The notes under the pieces: generated by a model
What the model was told of the DNA's origin: nothing
What the model saw: only the letters and a program-made list of their open reading frames with translations
Databases searched by the model: none
From: Enchytraeus crypticus
Taxonomy: Eukaryota > Annelida > Clitellata > Enchytraeida > Enchytraeidae
Reading direction: 5' to 3'
Assembly (NCBI GenBank): GCA_905160935.1
Contig: CAJHZI010000192.1
Coordinates: forward strand, 493,001 to 557,000
Length of the DNA stretch: 64,000 bases
Translations under genes and position numbers: made by a program
Part shown: in pieces, positions 23,040-33,815 of the stretch
Layout of the letters: each line of letters begins with the position of its first letter
Numbering within the stretch: position 1 is the first letter of the stretch

Positions 23040-23192
23040 TATGAGAGAAAGAGAGAGAGAGAGCGAGAGAGATAGAGATAAGAGAGAAAGATATAATGCC
23101 CAACAAACATGACTGTCACACACATGACTGTCACACACACACGACTGTCGCACACACGACTGTCGCATCACACACATGACTGTCACACACAT
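23040..23192. repeat. (GA)n followed by CACACATGACTGT tandem repeats
   Basis: A GA microsatellite at 23040-23090. After it come five or six units of a 13-16 bp repeat, ACATGACTGTCACAC and its ACACGACTGTCGC variant. Confidence 0.85.
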
Positions 23193-23544
23193 ATACCGTA
23201 ACAGATTAGCACGTATTTACAGCTACTAAGCAAAAAATGAGGCAGGCAAGGGGAAAGATCATAGAAGCCATATTTTCGCAAGCTAGAGGCATTGGGGTTA
23301 GGAAATCAGCCTTTGCGATGGGATCAAAATAAAAGGTCAACGGGCGCATTCTTAGTATGAAAGAAAAAACTAATCATGAACATGCGCCTTGGACCAGCCG
23401 CTAGACGAATAGAAGAAAGAGCGAGAAAGAAATTCTTTGTAACTAACTTTAGTATCGGCGTTAGTTAAATTAATTATTTTGCAGAAAACTCTAGAGAGGG
23501 ATAGAGAGAAAAAAAAGGAATGAGAGAGATAGAGATAGACTCAC

Positions 23545-23674
23545 CGGTTGGAAGACACGCTTAAGGAGTTGGTTCTTTTCATTTTTCTCCTCCGCTGATG
23601 AGCAGGGAGATCTCGAGATATGGAAAAACTTTTGGACGTCGGTCGAATAGGACAAGCGTAGCCATGGTCAGAAT
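23545..23674 (-). CDS. MXD: MXD-like exon 2: linker with basic patch
   Basis: A 130-nt exon between the acceptor ATTTACAG and the donor CCG|GTGAGT. Two bases complete Asp22, 42 codons follow, and two bases begin Arg65. It opens SDHGYACP, which continues the exon 1 product to ERERDSDHGYA. Vertebrate MXD1 reads EREAEHGYA here, so the hallmark HGYA is intact. A Lys/Arg cluster, RRRKMKR (residues 49-55), follows where vertebrate MXD1 has its own basic stretch, and may be a nuclear localisation signal. Then comes a Ser/Thr-rich linker that leads into the basic region. Phase (in 1, out 2) matches both neighbours. The exon is less conserved than its neighbours, as in the family. Confidence 0.92.
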
Positions 23675-24799
23675 CTGTAAATTAAGACACAGCATGAATT
23701 AGACGAATTGAACTTCAGTAATTCATGCATATAATCTAAGTATACACTGTATACAACAGTAACTACATAACTAAACTACACTATAGTCGACATATTTAGA
23801 CGAGTATTACTTTACAAAGAGTACTATGTATAATTGTAAATGTATATTACCATTTATAGACGAGCATCGTATTCGTATTCAGTTTACTTTTTATTTGTAT
23901 TCGCTGCTTTTTACATAGTCTATTGCTTTTATTAATAGCAACACGGGTACACATTAATGCTGTCACGACCTTTATAACCGATCACACATATGGTTGATCT
24001 TTCAGTTGCATGCACAAATAAATTGTTAAGACTTATATAGGATATGATAAATAAATATATTAATTAATGACAAAGAACCTCGTATTAACAAGTATTCATT
24101 TGTAGTCATTGTACTGTAGTCATTTCACCCTTTAGTATTAATCATTTGTCTCATCAATAGGCATAACGAATTAATCAATGCCGTAAAATATTATTCGCTG
24201 TATTTAGCTTCCCACGGCAAGCTGCATACTTTGAAAAGGTTTTATTTTTACGTTAGACACGGTTAAATGTGTCCAGTACTGTAACCGAATACGTCCGTTC
24301 CAAATCACTCGGTGATTTATTTTCTATTATTGGCTCTGTTTTCAATTACACTCTGTAAATTGCAGCGATAACTTACAAATGATTACATTGCGATAAAAAT
24401 TTCGTCCAATTCTAATGCTTAGATCAGCTTCACCATTCACCAAGTTAAATAAAATACTGGCATATATTCTTGAGAGAAAAAAGTGTCAAGCACTAAACTC
24501 TTTAGCTTAGCAATGCTGAGCCAAAAATGTTCAATTCAAATAACTGACCAGTAACATCAAGCTCAGTGGAGAAAGATCACAAACGGTTGACCTTACAAAC
24601 TATTATTAGTCTTGTACGTTTAAAATATAAAGCTCTCAGCATAAATACCTCGTGAAACATTTAAACAATTTTCCCGCTTCAACCAGAACGCATTAGAAAT
24701 CTGCAGAAGTTTGCGGACGTTTCAACAAGTGCCGCCGAATGATTGATGGCTGATATTATACCATCGACGTGAGCACCACAAAAGAGCTTTGCGTTCAAC

Positions 24800-24880
24800 A
24801 CCCAACCCCTCCCCCCCCCGCCCCACCCCACACACAAAAACACAAACACACACCCATACATATACACACACCTATATTGT
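24800..24880. repeat. C-rich and CA-rich tract
   Basis: CCCAACCCCTCCCCCCCCCG leading into CACACA and ACACATA repeats. Low complexity. Confidence 0.9.
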
Positions 24881-25027
24881 TTCAACATTGGCTGATTGTT
24901 GGTAAAGGAAAGGGTGCAAATTAGTGAGGTTAAAATTACTGAAGTTTAAATTACTGGATGTTGGACCCTATTACAAAATTACGGCCATCTATCATTAAAC
25001 ATTACGTAAAATAGATACAAATGAAAC

Positions 25028-25133
25028 GAAATGGAACGCTTGGGGAACGCAATGGAACGCAATGGAACGCTTGGAGAACGCAATGGAATGCAATGGAACG
25101 CTTGGGGAACGCAATGGAACGCTTGGGGAACGC
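25028..25133 (+). repeat. 21-bp minisatellite
   Basis: About five partial or full units of AATGGAACGCTTGGGGAACGC. Open on the plus strand only because the period is a multiple of three. Confidence 0.9.
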
Positions 25134-25443
25134 ACAAGCATTGATTCTCAGCAAGGAGTTATTCTTAAAGGCAGTTTGGTTTTGAGATACAATATCTACT
25201 ATGCTTCGAGCAATTTTCCCATAAATCCATACAAAAAATATCCTAGCAAAATTTTAAGAACTTTGGGGTATGTTTCCATTTTGCTCCTGCCAGATAGAAT
25301 ACCATTTAACATATAACGATTTTTGACTTTTTCACTAGCTGGTTTTCGAAACTGCTCTATTCGCAAGATTATTTCTCAAGACTACATTTTCTATTCATCT
25401 ATGAGCTGCCTGTCAGCGGAGGCATAAAGAACACTATTATCTA

Positions 25444-25638
25444 GTGCTAATAATCAGAGAGAACCAATGGCTCAAACAGAAAGTAGGTCGATATCTCAAC
25501 GGCACTGCTGCCTCTCAATTATGCGCAGCAATAAAAGTAACAGGTGATTGGGCTGACGAAATCGTTTCGGTTACAATAGTAGTAGTGAATGCGGAAACAA
25601 CTGAATTTAACGGTCTTTTTGCTAAGCCATTGCTCTAA
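25444..25638 (+). other. Open stretch, unassigned
   Basis: Up to 64 codons are open, with mixed residues (NQWLKQKVGRYLNGTAASQL) and balanced composition for the region. No family, splice site or start could be argued. Chance or an old fragment. Confidence 0.2.
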
Positions 25639-25897
25639 TTTGCATTTAACATTACTAAATTGCTTAATATAAGAAATTAAAATTCTTTTGGTAAAGCAAT
25701 TATAAAGATAAAGTCACTAAAGGTAACAAAAACCTACAAAAACGAACAATAAAAATTCTATGAATGCATGATGAATAAACCTATATTACTGAAAAAAATG
25801 TCTTAAGAATGTATACGTACATAAAAACTAAATACACACGCAGGTTAGATGAAAGCTGCTGGCTGGTACAAATTAAATTTATGACATAATGTTTCAC

Positions 25898-25901
<4 letters not shown>

Positions 25902-25971
<70 letters not shown>
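25902..25971. repeat. (TA)n microsatellite
   Basis: About 35 TA units. Confidence 0.98.
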
Positions 25972-25972
<1 letters not shown>

Positions 25973-27639
25973 TGCCTAACATTTTCTATATTTCTCGCAT
26001 ATACAGTATATATTCGATTTTGACAGATCGTTTAGTAACCACAACAGATTTGTAATATTTCCAAACAGGATATAGATCATGTTCTCTACAAACAATTTAC
26101 TAAATATATTCGACGAGGCAAAAAGTATATCTTACTCCATCTTACATGCAATAATTTAAAAGAATTCAGTTGTTTAAACTCCCGGGAAAGTATTCTATAC
26201 AATGTCATGTACATGTACAATATGTTTATCGCTTTGTCAATAGAAAGAAAATTTATTAATAGATTTTTCAAATGAACTAGACCTTTAATTATTAGAACTC
26301 CCGCAAGATTCTGGTATTTAAAAGCATTAACTAGCAGACATACCATTGTCCTCAAGCGTCAGTATCGCACCTGCTTCACCTAAGTTTTGTTTAAAGTGTA
26401 TTTATAGCCTGCAGTACTATAAGTACCGTTAGATAGCATTAAAATATTTAATTATAACCACATACTAAAGCTTTAAAAAGGATCGAATAAAGGTTTCAAA
26501 CGTTCAAAAATGTATAAAACTAAAATGTATAAAACTATATAAAAATGTTAAAATAAAATAAAAAAGGTATAAAATGATCATATAATTAAATAGCTTCTAA
26601 CAATAAAGAGCCTTAACTAGATTCAACATCAAAAGATTATGTCCTGGCCTTCCTTCAACTTGGTCTATCAGTATTTTAGCGATTCAGAGAAAAGTACTGT
26701 TCAAACATTTTAAATAAAGTGTTTAAAGTATATTTACTTATTCTATAAATCGCTAATATACTGAGAGACAAAATTCAAGTATATCAGCGATATAATCTTG
26801 GGATGTGGAAACGAATTATAACGCTTTATTGCGAGAAACAACTTCATCCCTTCATGGTACGGGATATAAGGGGTTAATTAATATTTTCAAACAAGCGCTA
26901 TACCTTTTATAATAACACTTTTATATGTATTATAATACTAACTAATATAATATGTAAGTTACTATTGAAGATTCAAAGTAACACAAGTAGCATGGTAAAA
27001 AGACTTGAAGTAAAAATAATAAACACAGCTTTTTTATTAAATGAATTGAAAATCAAATTGAATAAATGTAAATATGTTATCAACTACGTCACGACTCACT
27101 ACTCGTTAGTATATACAAATTTAAAGATAAAGTATAGTCTTAAGATTTACAGTAAACACACAAGACACTTAAAAACAAAAAATCGAATCGTACATGTAAG
27201 TATAACTGATATTCAAAAATGACTAAAGTTAAGCCAAATCTCATCAGTTATATCACATAAAACACTAGATTAACAAATTTAGATATGAATAGCGTCACAT
27301 TTTAATAAAAAATTCACCACATGTCAATACAAATGTTCTAGAATTTGTTTCGACAAAAATTTCCTACAAATATCGACAACTGAGTGCCTTTATAAGCGTT
27401 ACTAATTCTAAGAAATTACCAAGGATTAATAGCAACAAAACGGCATTGTAAAGTTTTTCCCATGCGATACGGCAGATATATCACATTCTCTTGCACAATG
27501 GCGTAACCTAAACCCATATGTTACGGGGAATCCGATGAAGGAAATTGATGAGATAAGACGCTACATTTGACACTTATTCGATAATATGCAGAGCAAAGTA
27601 AACAAGGTAAATTGATACTCGCAGTGGGTCTAACAATGC

Positions 27640-27705
27640 GTCCTGTACTAGAGAGTTTCCCATTAGCTCACAGGCTGCAGGTTCGACTCCCTGGGCAGCG
27701 TGTGA
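27640..27705 (+). repeat. tRNA-like sequence (SINE head)
   Basis: A perfect B box, GGTTCGACTCC (about 27680), follows an A-box-like region (TAGAGAGTTTCCC..TAGCTC). No stable acceptor stem is apparent, so a SINE head or tRNA relic is preferred over a tRNA gene. Confidence 0.45.
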
Positions 27706-27969
27706 GTGTCATTAATCATCAGAAGTACCGAAAATACGTCACAGCAGTTTCTACTTAGCACCGCTATCACTCGAGGAGGTTTTATATAATTACAGTGGAG
27801 CCAGTGACTATAGGCGAAAAGTCTGATGAAAAAAGTAGACATATGTTCACTCATATGAGAACATGGTTAGAGAGGTTCTCATTAGCGACAGAAATTTAAT
27901 TTAAACAATTGTAAGAAAATACGAAAACATCAATTTTCATTACATATATACACTAGCATATGTGGAAAT

Positions 27970-28070
27970 TAAGAGGAAGGCGGAAGACAGAGCAGAGTGG
28001 AGGCGTTATATACCATGGACCTGCCACTAGGCAGTTCACTAAGAGAGATATACACTAGCTGCATTTTAGA
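27970..28070 (+). mobile_element. Non-LTR retrotransposon 3' end, copy 1
   Basis: One frame reads KAEDRAEWRRYIPWTC before a stop. The nucleotide core ACCATGGACCTGCCACTAGG then GCAGTTCACTAAGAGAG recurs at 35325-35365, 44255-44310, 50755-50800, 52860-52900 and 58110-58145. This is the C-terminal end and tail of an invertebrate LINE family. Only the last hundred bases are present. Confidence 0.6.
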
Positions 28071-28154
28071 TTATTGGAAAGTCTAAATTAACCAACTTAA
28101 AGAGGTAAACAGAGAAAAAGTTGCAACATTTCGATTTCTCAATGAAAATTTCAA

Positions 28155-28216
28155 AAAAGCTAAAGCTAATGTTAACGTCAGTTTCCTCACACAAAAGCGA
28201 TGTAAGTGACGGGCGA
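28155..28216 (-). mobile_element. SINE-A copy 3 (3' half only)
   Basis: On the minus strand: CGCCCGTCACTTACATCGCT, then GTGAGGAAACTGACGTTAAC and AGCTTTAGCTTTT. The head with the promoter boxes is missing. Confidence 0.75.
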
Positions 28217-28282
28217 AAATTTTATTTATTTTCACTGAAAGTAAATAACAGACGCTCCAAATGAAGTAGCTATATACAGTAG

Positions 28283-28441
28283 GTTGGTATAACAACCAAG
28301 TATGAAGATAGCAATGAAGATCAGGCTATTTGTGGTCCATCGACACGCAATCTTCACGGTGGGAGCCTCTCTAATGAAGACCCCACCCCTCGTACTCCAG
28401 TGTTTGCCAAAAATAGGATCACCCCGTGGACAGGCAACTGA
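28283..28441 (+). other. Coding-like stretch, unassigned
   Basis: Fifty-two codons and a stop after an acceptor-like ACAGTAG. The residues are mixed and non-repetitive (YEDSNEDQAICGPSTRNLHG). The opposite strand is open too. It lies beside a SINE-A fragment and a LINE tail, so part of an unrecognised element is as likely as an exon. Confidence 0.25.
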
Positions 28442-31168
28442 ACTCAAAATCTCAAACGATACAACGCTTCAATCGATCATTGTTATATACCGTGACGTGT
28501 TATCAAAGAAACTGAACTAAGATTTCAGGTTCTTTTTCTCTGACAATCGTAACACTAGGCCAAGTAAATAAAAGAAAATAAATTTTGAGATTAATTTAAA
28601 GTATATTTCCTTACCATCATCAAAAGTAAATATATTCAGTAAAGCAGAAAGTTAAATCCGGCTTAAGCCAGATTTTAACCATAAGACTAGTTACAGTAGT
28701 AATCCAGAAACAGTGCCAAGCCCAGAATTAGTTTTAAAAAATCGTTACAATTTTAAAGTTTGCTTTAATTGATATCGAAGTAAACAATGCTATTTACCAT
28801 AACTTCAGCAAACGTATTCAACATCCAGTAGCCTTTTACATTTATAAAATTCGATTGTCAACTGAACACAAGAGGATTTGAATAAAAATACCTCATGATT
28901 TCGTAAACAATTTCGACTTAATTTTGTCAGCAAACAGTTGGCAGTTTTAAAAGTCTGTAGACGGTAAGGATAACTCTTGAAGCTTTTTAAAGGTAATAAC
29001 AAAGAGATGTAATTTGAATGGAAAATCCCGCATTTTTTTAAAAAACTTAATATATACATATTTCAAATCAAGAGATGAGAGAATGTAATAGAGATGGCGG
29101 ATGATTCCATATGTTAATTTAAACAACAGAATAGAGATGGTAGGTGAAACAATGTTTACATTAAAAGTACATTAGTCACTAAAATTTCGTTGTAAGTACA
29201 GACTGTACACAGTACAGTCAATAGGATAAGAATTACATATGCACCGCAATTCTAAACGAAATGCACTTGATCTAGAAGGAGAGCGATAATAAGCAAGACT
29301 TGAATATTACAATGTACGCCTAGTTAAACAAATAAATACATAAAGATAAGAAGTTTAAATTTATTTTCAGAAATATATCCTGAATCGCATTCTAATTATG
29401 CATTAAGTGGTTTAAAACGTACATAAAAAACGTTCTGAAAACAGAAATCTACTCCTTTCACAGCCTTAATTGAAATTTCTGGTTGCTTATTTACTTAATT
29501 ATCTCGCACATTTTCTTCACGACATTTTACTGCCGGTAATGATAGATCACAGCTATGTAATCGACCTGGAAGAAGTAGTCCATATCAATCTGTGACGTAT
29601 GATGTAATTAAGAGCGGGAGTTCGGCAGCTCGGACTATTCAACTGAAATAATGGTGTCAGTGAATTGGGGGAGGGGGGAGTGGGGGTCCTTCTGAACTCC
29701 CCTGGACATCTGCTAGATGAATTGGAAATCAGAACAACGTAGCATGATGTGCTCGGGGAATTGAAGGCAACACGCAGTGCTATAAATCAGGACTGCTTAG
29801 CGCCACTGAGAGAGGAACAGAGGGATACAAGAAGACAGAATAGACGCACACAGAATAGGTCAGGAAGTAAGTAAGAAAGAGAAAGAGAGCCTGGGTGAGG
29901 AAATAGAGTAAACCAAGTGAAATCCAGTAACATTTAACGAGTGTTTGCTTAGCTTTGAGTCTTGAGAAAAAACCGAGAATCGCTCTAGGGCATATAAATA
30001 AAGGCAAGCCAATGTCTGAGTCATTCAATCCCGCCACAAATATGTTCAAACATTAACACCTTAACAAGCGCTATAGTCACCTCATTTCACGCGATTATTA
30101 CTCTAAAATATTATGATTATCATTCTAAAATAGTGCAAGTTTTCACGCTTACAAAATCCCTTAACTATCGTCTGAACACTCAGTTGCGCACGAAGTTAAG
30201 AAAGAGGAAGAAGGTGGTGGTAAATAATCTAGAGTTATATTTAAAAGCTGTTTTTAAAAGAAAACCTCAACGTCTTGGTAAATCAAGTATTTGTAATAAA
30301 TTAACAAGAACGAATTTGGGTATAGTTGAAACTATTTGACAGAACACTAGACAGAGAATCCTATAAATTATATGCTTTAAAAGAATCAAACTTTGAATTT
30401 AAATTGCACAACACAAATCAATTAAATTAATAATTAACTTAATGAAGGATCAAGATGATGCAAGCATGCAATTTCCGTTTTCATTGCAATCTCTCTCGCT
30501 AGTGTATTGTAAAAAGGCAGGTCCTATGCTTATATTTCTGCTTCACGATTATCAAGAGCAATCCAGTGATCTAAGTGCTAATCTAACCATGCGCAGTACT
30601 AATGCACGTCTAGGTTACCATTTTTAATTAATGAAACTCTTAACTGGAAAATAATTATAAAGTTTCTATACTTATTGTCATGTAAAATGCATACATTATG
30701 AATTTTTTCAATTAAATATAGCAGTTAGGTCCAGAAATTTCTTATCGTTTTACGCATGACTTCCTATTAAAATAGTATATAATACATTATTAGACATGCA
30801 AAGTAAATAAATTACAGGTATACTTTTCTTACAGTTTCATACATGACATAAATCTGTCTCAACATTCAACCTCACAGATCAACTTTAAGCCTGCTTGCGC
30901 AATGATTAAATATCAGAGATTAATATATTACTAGATCAATACAATAATTACTAGATTAATATAATAGTTACTAAATTGTAATAATACCCACTACATTAAT
31001 ATTTACTAGACTAACATTTTACTTTTTAAAGTAATATGTAACTTACAACACTGATATGTTAATTACTAGACTAATATGTGTTTATTTCGCGGAAACAATC
31101 CACATATAGGCTACAAAAAGAAAAGTAGAAAAGAATAACAGGTGAACAATGAACATATCGGCACTTAC

Positions 31169-31232
31169 CTCGTTCTCTTTCTTGCTTATCCAACAAGTTC
31201 GCAGCCAATATTAGCAGATTAATGTGGTTCAT
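31169..31232 (-). CDS. MXD: MXD-like exon 1 (coding part): start codon and SIN3-interaction domain
   Basis: ATG is at 31232-31230. The donor is GAACGAG|GTAAGT. Twenty-one codons and one base are coded. The product MNHINLLILAANLLDKQERE matches the SID of MXD proteins (MNIQMLLEAADYLERRERE in MXD1), keeping the Ala-Ala-x-x-Leu core that docks into the PAH2 domain of SIN3. The start is firm: an in-frame TGA lies 18 nt upstream and position -3 is A. The exon probably begins at 31311, after the acceptor TGTTTTTTTGTAG, leaving 79 nt of 5' UTR. A CTG|GTAAGTGAC string inside that UTR could serve as an alternative donor. A mutated copy of this exon is at 35977-36074. Confidence 0.93.
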
Positions 31233-31311
31233 GTTACAGACTTCAGGTCACACAGACTTCCACAAGGTTTTAGCTTGTCACTTACCAGATTTCAGCTTTC
31301 AACAAAAGGTT
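31233..31311 (-). other. Probable 5' UTR part of the start exon
   Basis: The acceptor-like site CTGTTTTTTTGTAG at 31325-31312 has a long T-run. The stretch down to the ATG contains an in-frame TGA. If an upstream non-coding exon is spliced here, this is leader sequence. Confidence 0.45.
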
Positions 31312-32218
31312 CTACAAAAAAACAGATATTATTTTGTAAAACGCCACATTAGATAGACAAAGCTCACTAATTATCACGACATTTCACGAGCGTTTCCAAA
31401 TTTCTGCAGCAAAATTTCATTTCAGGAACCACCTTTGCAGATGAAGCTTAAAATTACAGGTTCAAGACATCAACTACTTTTAGTTAAAGTTATTCTTTGA
31501 AAAGTAGCAACTACTTCAAGTTTAAGTAGCAAACTCCAAAGTAACTAATAAAGTTCTTAAAATTCAAAAGTTAAAATATTACTAAAGCGAATGTGCGGAA
31601 TGCTAAACAGATTGAATTCGCTTTACCGGCACAAATGGTTACTTTTATAAGAACGACTTATTGCAAATCCTATTACAATTTAGGATGTTCTAAGTTTGAG
31701 CAATGTACTTACACCTTAACACACAATGTGCCAAAAAGTTCTTTAAAGAACAAAGATTTATAAATTAATATCGTAACATTAAATATTAGACACATAAATA
31801 GCGTAAATTAAACAAATAACAAAGTATTATTAAAAGATAGTTTCAGACATAAGAAACTAACGGAATGAGAATGAGACTAGAAGTAATCAACTCTATTATA
31901 AAAAACCAAACAGGTCGTCGACCTAATAAATTTTGACTAAAATAAGAAACTAAAAGTTAAAACTAAAATATAAATATTGCGTTTAATTTTATTTGAGAGT
32001 TGTTCTTTTTTATTTCTATCTTTCTAAACAAAGTTTGCAGTTTGGTTTCAATAATTTCATCAAGTATTATTAGACTATTAGCTCATCTTAGTAATTAAAT
32101 CTGACTAAATTATTAAATCCAAACTGCAAAACAAAGTATTACTAAAAGATCGTTTTGAAAGAAAGATTAACAAAAATATATTAAAAAGGCCTAAAATCGA
32201 GACCTAAATCATCCTCAC

Positions 32219-32316
32219 CCAAGAGAGTTCACAGAGATTTGATGTAAGCGCGCCGCTCACACGACCTTATGTTTACATGCACTCAGGCCTGCAGGCCCGT
32301 ATGTGATCCTTTTATT
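32219..32316 (-). promoter_or_regulatory. Possible MXD promoter and non-coding first exon
   Basis: This is a CpG-richer patch in AT-rich DNA. On the minus strand a TATA-like AATAAAAGG (32316-32308) is followed about 90 bp later by a good donor, TTGG|GTGAGG (exon would end at 32219). Spacing fits a transcription start near 32280. Splicing to 31311 would give a leader joined to the start exon. No transcript evidence is available. Confidence 0.3.
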
Positions 32317-32396
32317 CCCGCACTAGCTTTAAGCCAGCATGGGTGGCAAAAACCGTAAAATTACACACTAACGTACGCAAAACTTGACACGAATAT

Positions 32397-32605
32397 AATA
32401 AATCGCATTATAGCGAAGTGATGAACTATGTTGATATCTAATATTTGTAATAACATATGTTTAAACCGTTGATATTTTATTAAAGTTTCTGTATAACTCT
32501 GAATGTCCGATATTTTATTTTCATCTCAGCTCGGCCGAGATTCGAATCTACGAGAGTTCAATGCCCCTCAGGATCGGTCATTTAGTTTCATGACGCTACG
32601 GGAAT
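32397..32605 (-). mobile_element. SINE-B copy 1
   Basis: On the minus strand the order is GGATTCGAATCTC-type B box (AGATTCGAATCTCGGCCGAG), ATCGGACATTC, then CATCACTTCGCTATAATGCG at the end. Shared with 33325-33558, 39900-40125 and 49880-50065. The copy is decayed, and the usual middle (GACTGGTTATACGGAAAATG) is damaged. Confidence 0.65.
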
Positions 32606-33324
32606 ACATTTTACGTCGACGATCAACTTTGACTTCGCGATTCGCTTCTCAATTATATATCATGCTTAATAAATTTAATTTGTCTCGTCAAATATAAATG
32701 ACGATTTTTAAAGACTAAAATATTTTAACTAGGCTAGAACAAGAAACAAATAGATATGAATGATATTTTTATCTGTTGAACTTATTCAACATTTGCAGCA
32801 ATAGGACTCGATCAAACTTACAAATTAATTGAGCAACACGGGAGGCAAAAGCCATTAGTTTACAGCAAACCAAAGATTAGAGATTTAAAAATGTAACAAT
32901 GCCATAATTATTTTGAATCGCATTATGAACATATGAGAGCCATTGCTAGTATAACCTATACCCACTTCAGCCTAGATGAACTAGTCAAGCTCGTACTATA
33001 GCTGAAATAAGAGTGTCTACCATGAGCCTGTGCAGTGGGATATGGAGAGGCTTATAATGAGAATTAGGAAAACATTCACGTCGCACGCGCCACACAAAAA
33101 GTTTCTTTATTCCTTTTTAAACTGGAAACGAGCGGGGGTTGGAAACCCCATCTTTTTATTGTGAAACTTTTCTAAATGTAAATATTAAATATTGTTAATG
33201 TTAACCAATTTCAATAAATGAGATTAATCTAAGTATTATGAATAACATCATTTACTAATATAATATAATATAATATTATATTTATATATTATATTATATT
33301 ACATTTAATATAGTATTAATAATC
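32606..33324. other. No gene seen
   Basis: AT-rich DNA with a palindromic TATAATATAATA patch at 33258-33312. No coding, RNA or named repeat signal was recognised. Confidence 0.5.
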
Positions 33325-33558
33325 TGAATGTCTCAATAGCGTAGGGATAACGTCATTAAGTTTTAAATGACCGATTCTGAAGTGAATTGAACCCTCGCTG
33401 TTTGGAATCCTAGCCGCACTAATCTGAGAGCTAAATTTTGGATATTCACTGGACTGGTTATTCGGAAAATGGACTAAATTGCCTAACGGTTTAAACATGT
33501 GGTATTAAAAAGTGATAGATATCAATATAGTTGATCATTTCACTATATTGCGTGTTTA
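33325..33558 (+). mobile_element. SINE-B copy 2
   Basis: A-box-like ATAGCGTAGGGATAACGTC, then B-box-like TTTGGAATCCTAGCC, GATATTCACTGGACTGGTTA, GGAAAATGGACTAAATTGCC, ACATGTGGTATTAAAAAGTG, ATCATTTCACTATATTGCG. This is the most complete copy of the family and defines its order. Confidence 0.7.
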
Positions 33559-33744
33559 CTCAATTATTTGTTGTAATAATAATTATTGATAAAATAATTA
33601 TTTTTATTGTTGCACTTGCTGTTAATAATCTCAATAATAATATTACTGAAAGTATTATTTATTGTAGCACTCAGAATTACCGAACTATGTCTTTCTTTCA
33701 ACCGTTATTCTGACTCAACCCATGAAATCAATCAGAGGAAAGAA

Positions 33745-33815
33745 ATGCTAATGTAAATATCAGGTTCCTCACTCGAAAGCGATATCAGTGACGGCGAGCG
33801 CAGGATTTGCACCCC
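33745..33815 (-). mobile_element. SINE-A copy 4 (fragment)
   Basis: On the minus strand, TGCAAATCCTGCGCTCGCCG, then TCACTGATATCGCTTTCGAG, TGAGGAACCTGATATTTACA and TTAGCATTTC. The A-box part is gone. Confidence 0.7.

Larger units (their letters stand above)
16827..23544 (-). other. MXD-like intron 2 (6.7 kb)
   Basis: The intron has donor CCG|GTGAGT at 23544 and acceptor TTTCAG at 16827. It contains (CT)n at 17820-17870, a two-tailed SINE at 18430-18650, an open stretch at 18606-18812, a 41-codon small open frame at 19789-19914 starting CCATGG, a coding-like fragment at 21322-21532, (TAA)n at 21966-22030, SINE-A copy 2 at 22905-23024 and GA and CACACATGACTGT repeats to 23192. Confidence 0.8.
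23675..31168 (-). other. MXD-like intron 1 of the coding region (7.5 kb)
   Basis: The intron has donor CGAG|GTAAGT at 31168 and acceptor TTTACAG at 23675. It contains a C-rich/CA-rich tract at 24800-24880, a 21-bp minisatellite at 25028-25133, (TA)n at 25902-25971, a tRNA-like remnant near 27650-27700, a retroelement 3' end at 27970-28070, a SINE-A fragment at 28155-28216, coding-like stretches at 25444-25638 and 28283-28441, and a G-rich run (three tracts of 5-6 G) near 29665-29686. Confidence 0.8.
1178..31311 (-). other. MXD: MXD/MAD-family gene, partial (5' part, five coding exons)
   Basis: This is the span of a Max-dimerization repressor gene read right to left. The exons are 31232-31169, 23674-23545, 16826-16797, 14748-14634 and 1367-1178. 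Every junction is GT-AG. The phases join exactly (1, 2, 2, 0), giving 177 residues without a stop. Domain order is as in vertebrate MXD1/MXI1: SIN3-interaction helix (4-20), basic linker with a possible nuclear signal (49-55), basic region (66-77), helix-loop-helix (78-115), leucine zipper (115-145), Ser-rich tail. As I recall the vertebrate genes, intron positions agree too, including a roughly 30-nt exon at the basic region. The introns are about 7.5, 6.7, 2.0 and 13.3 kb and full of repeats. The family binds CACGTG with MAX and recruits SIN3-HDAC to oppose MYC. Which paralogue (MXD1/3/4, MXI1) cannot be settled. Confidence 0.92.

Noticed and set aside
27640-27705. Functional tRNA gene
   Set aside because: The B box is perfect but a paired acceptor stem and terminator are not evident. 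Other tRNA-like spots in the window behave as SINE heads.
29664-29687. G-quadruplex-forming element
   Set aside because: Only three long G tracts (5, 6, 5) are present; a four-tract motif of the usual form is not met without splitting a tract.
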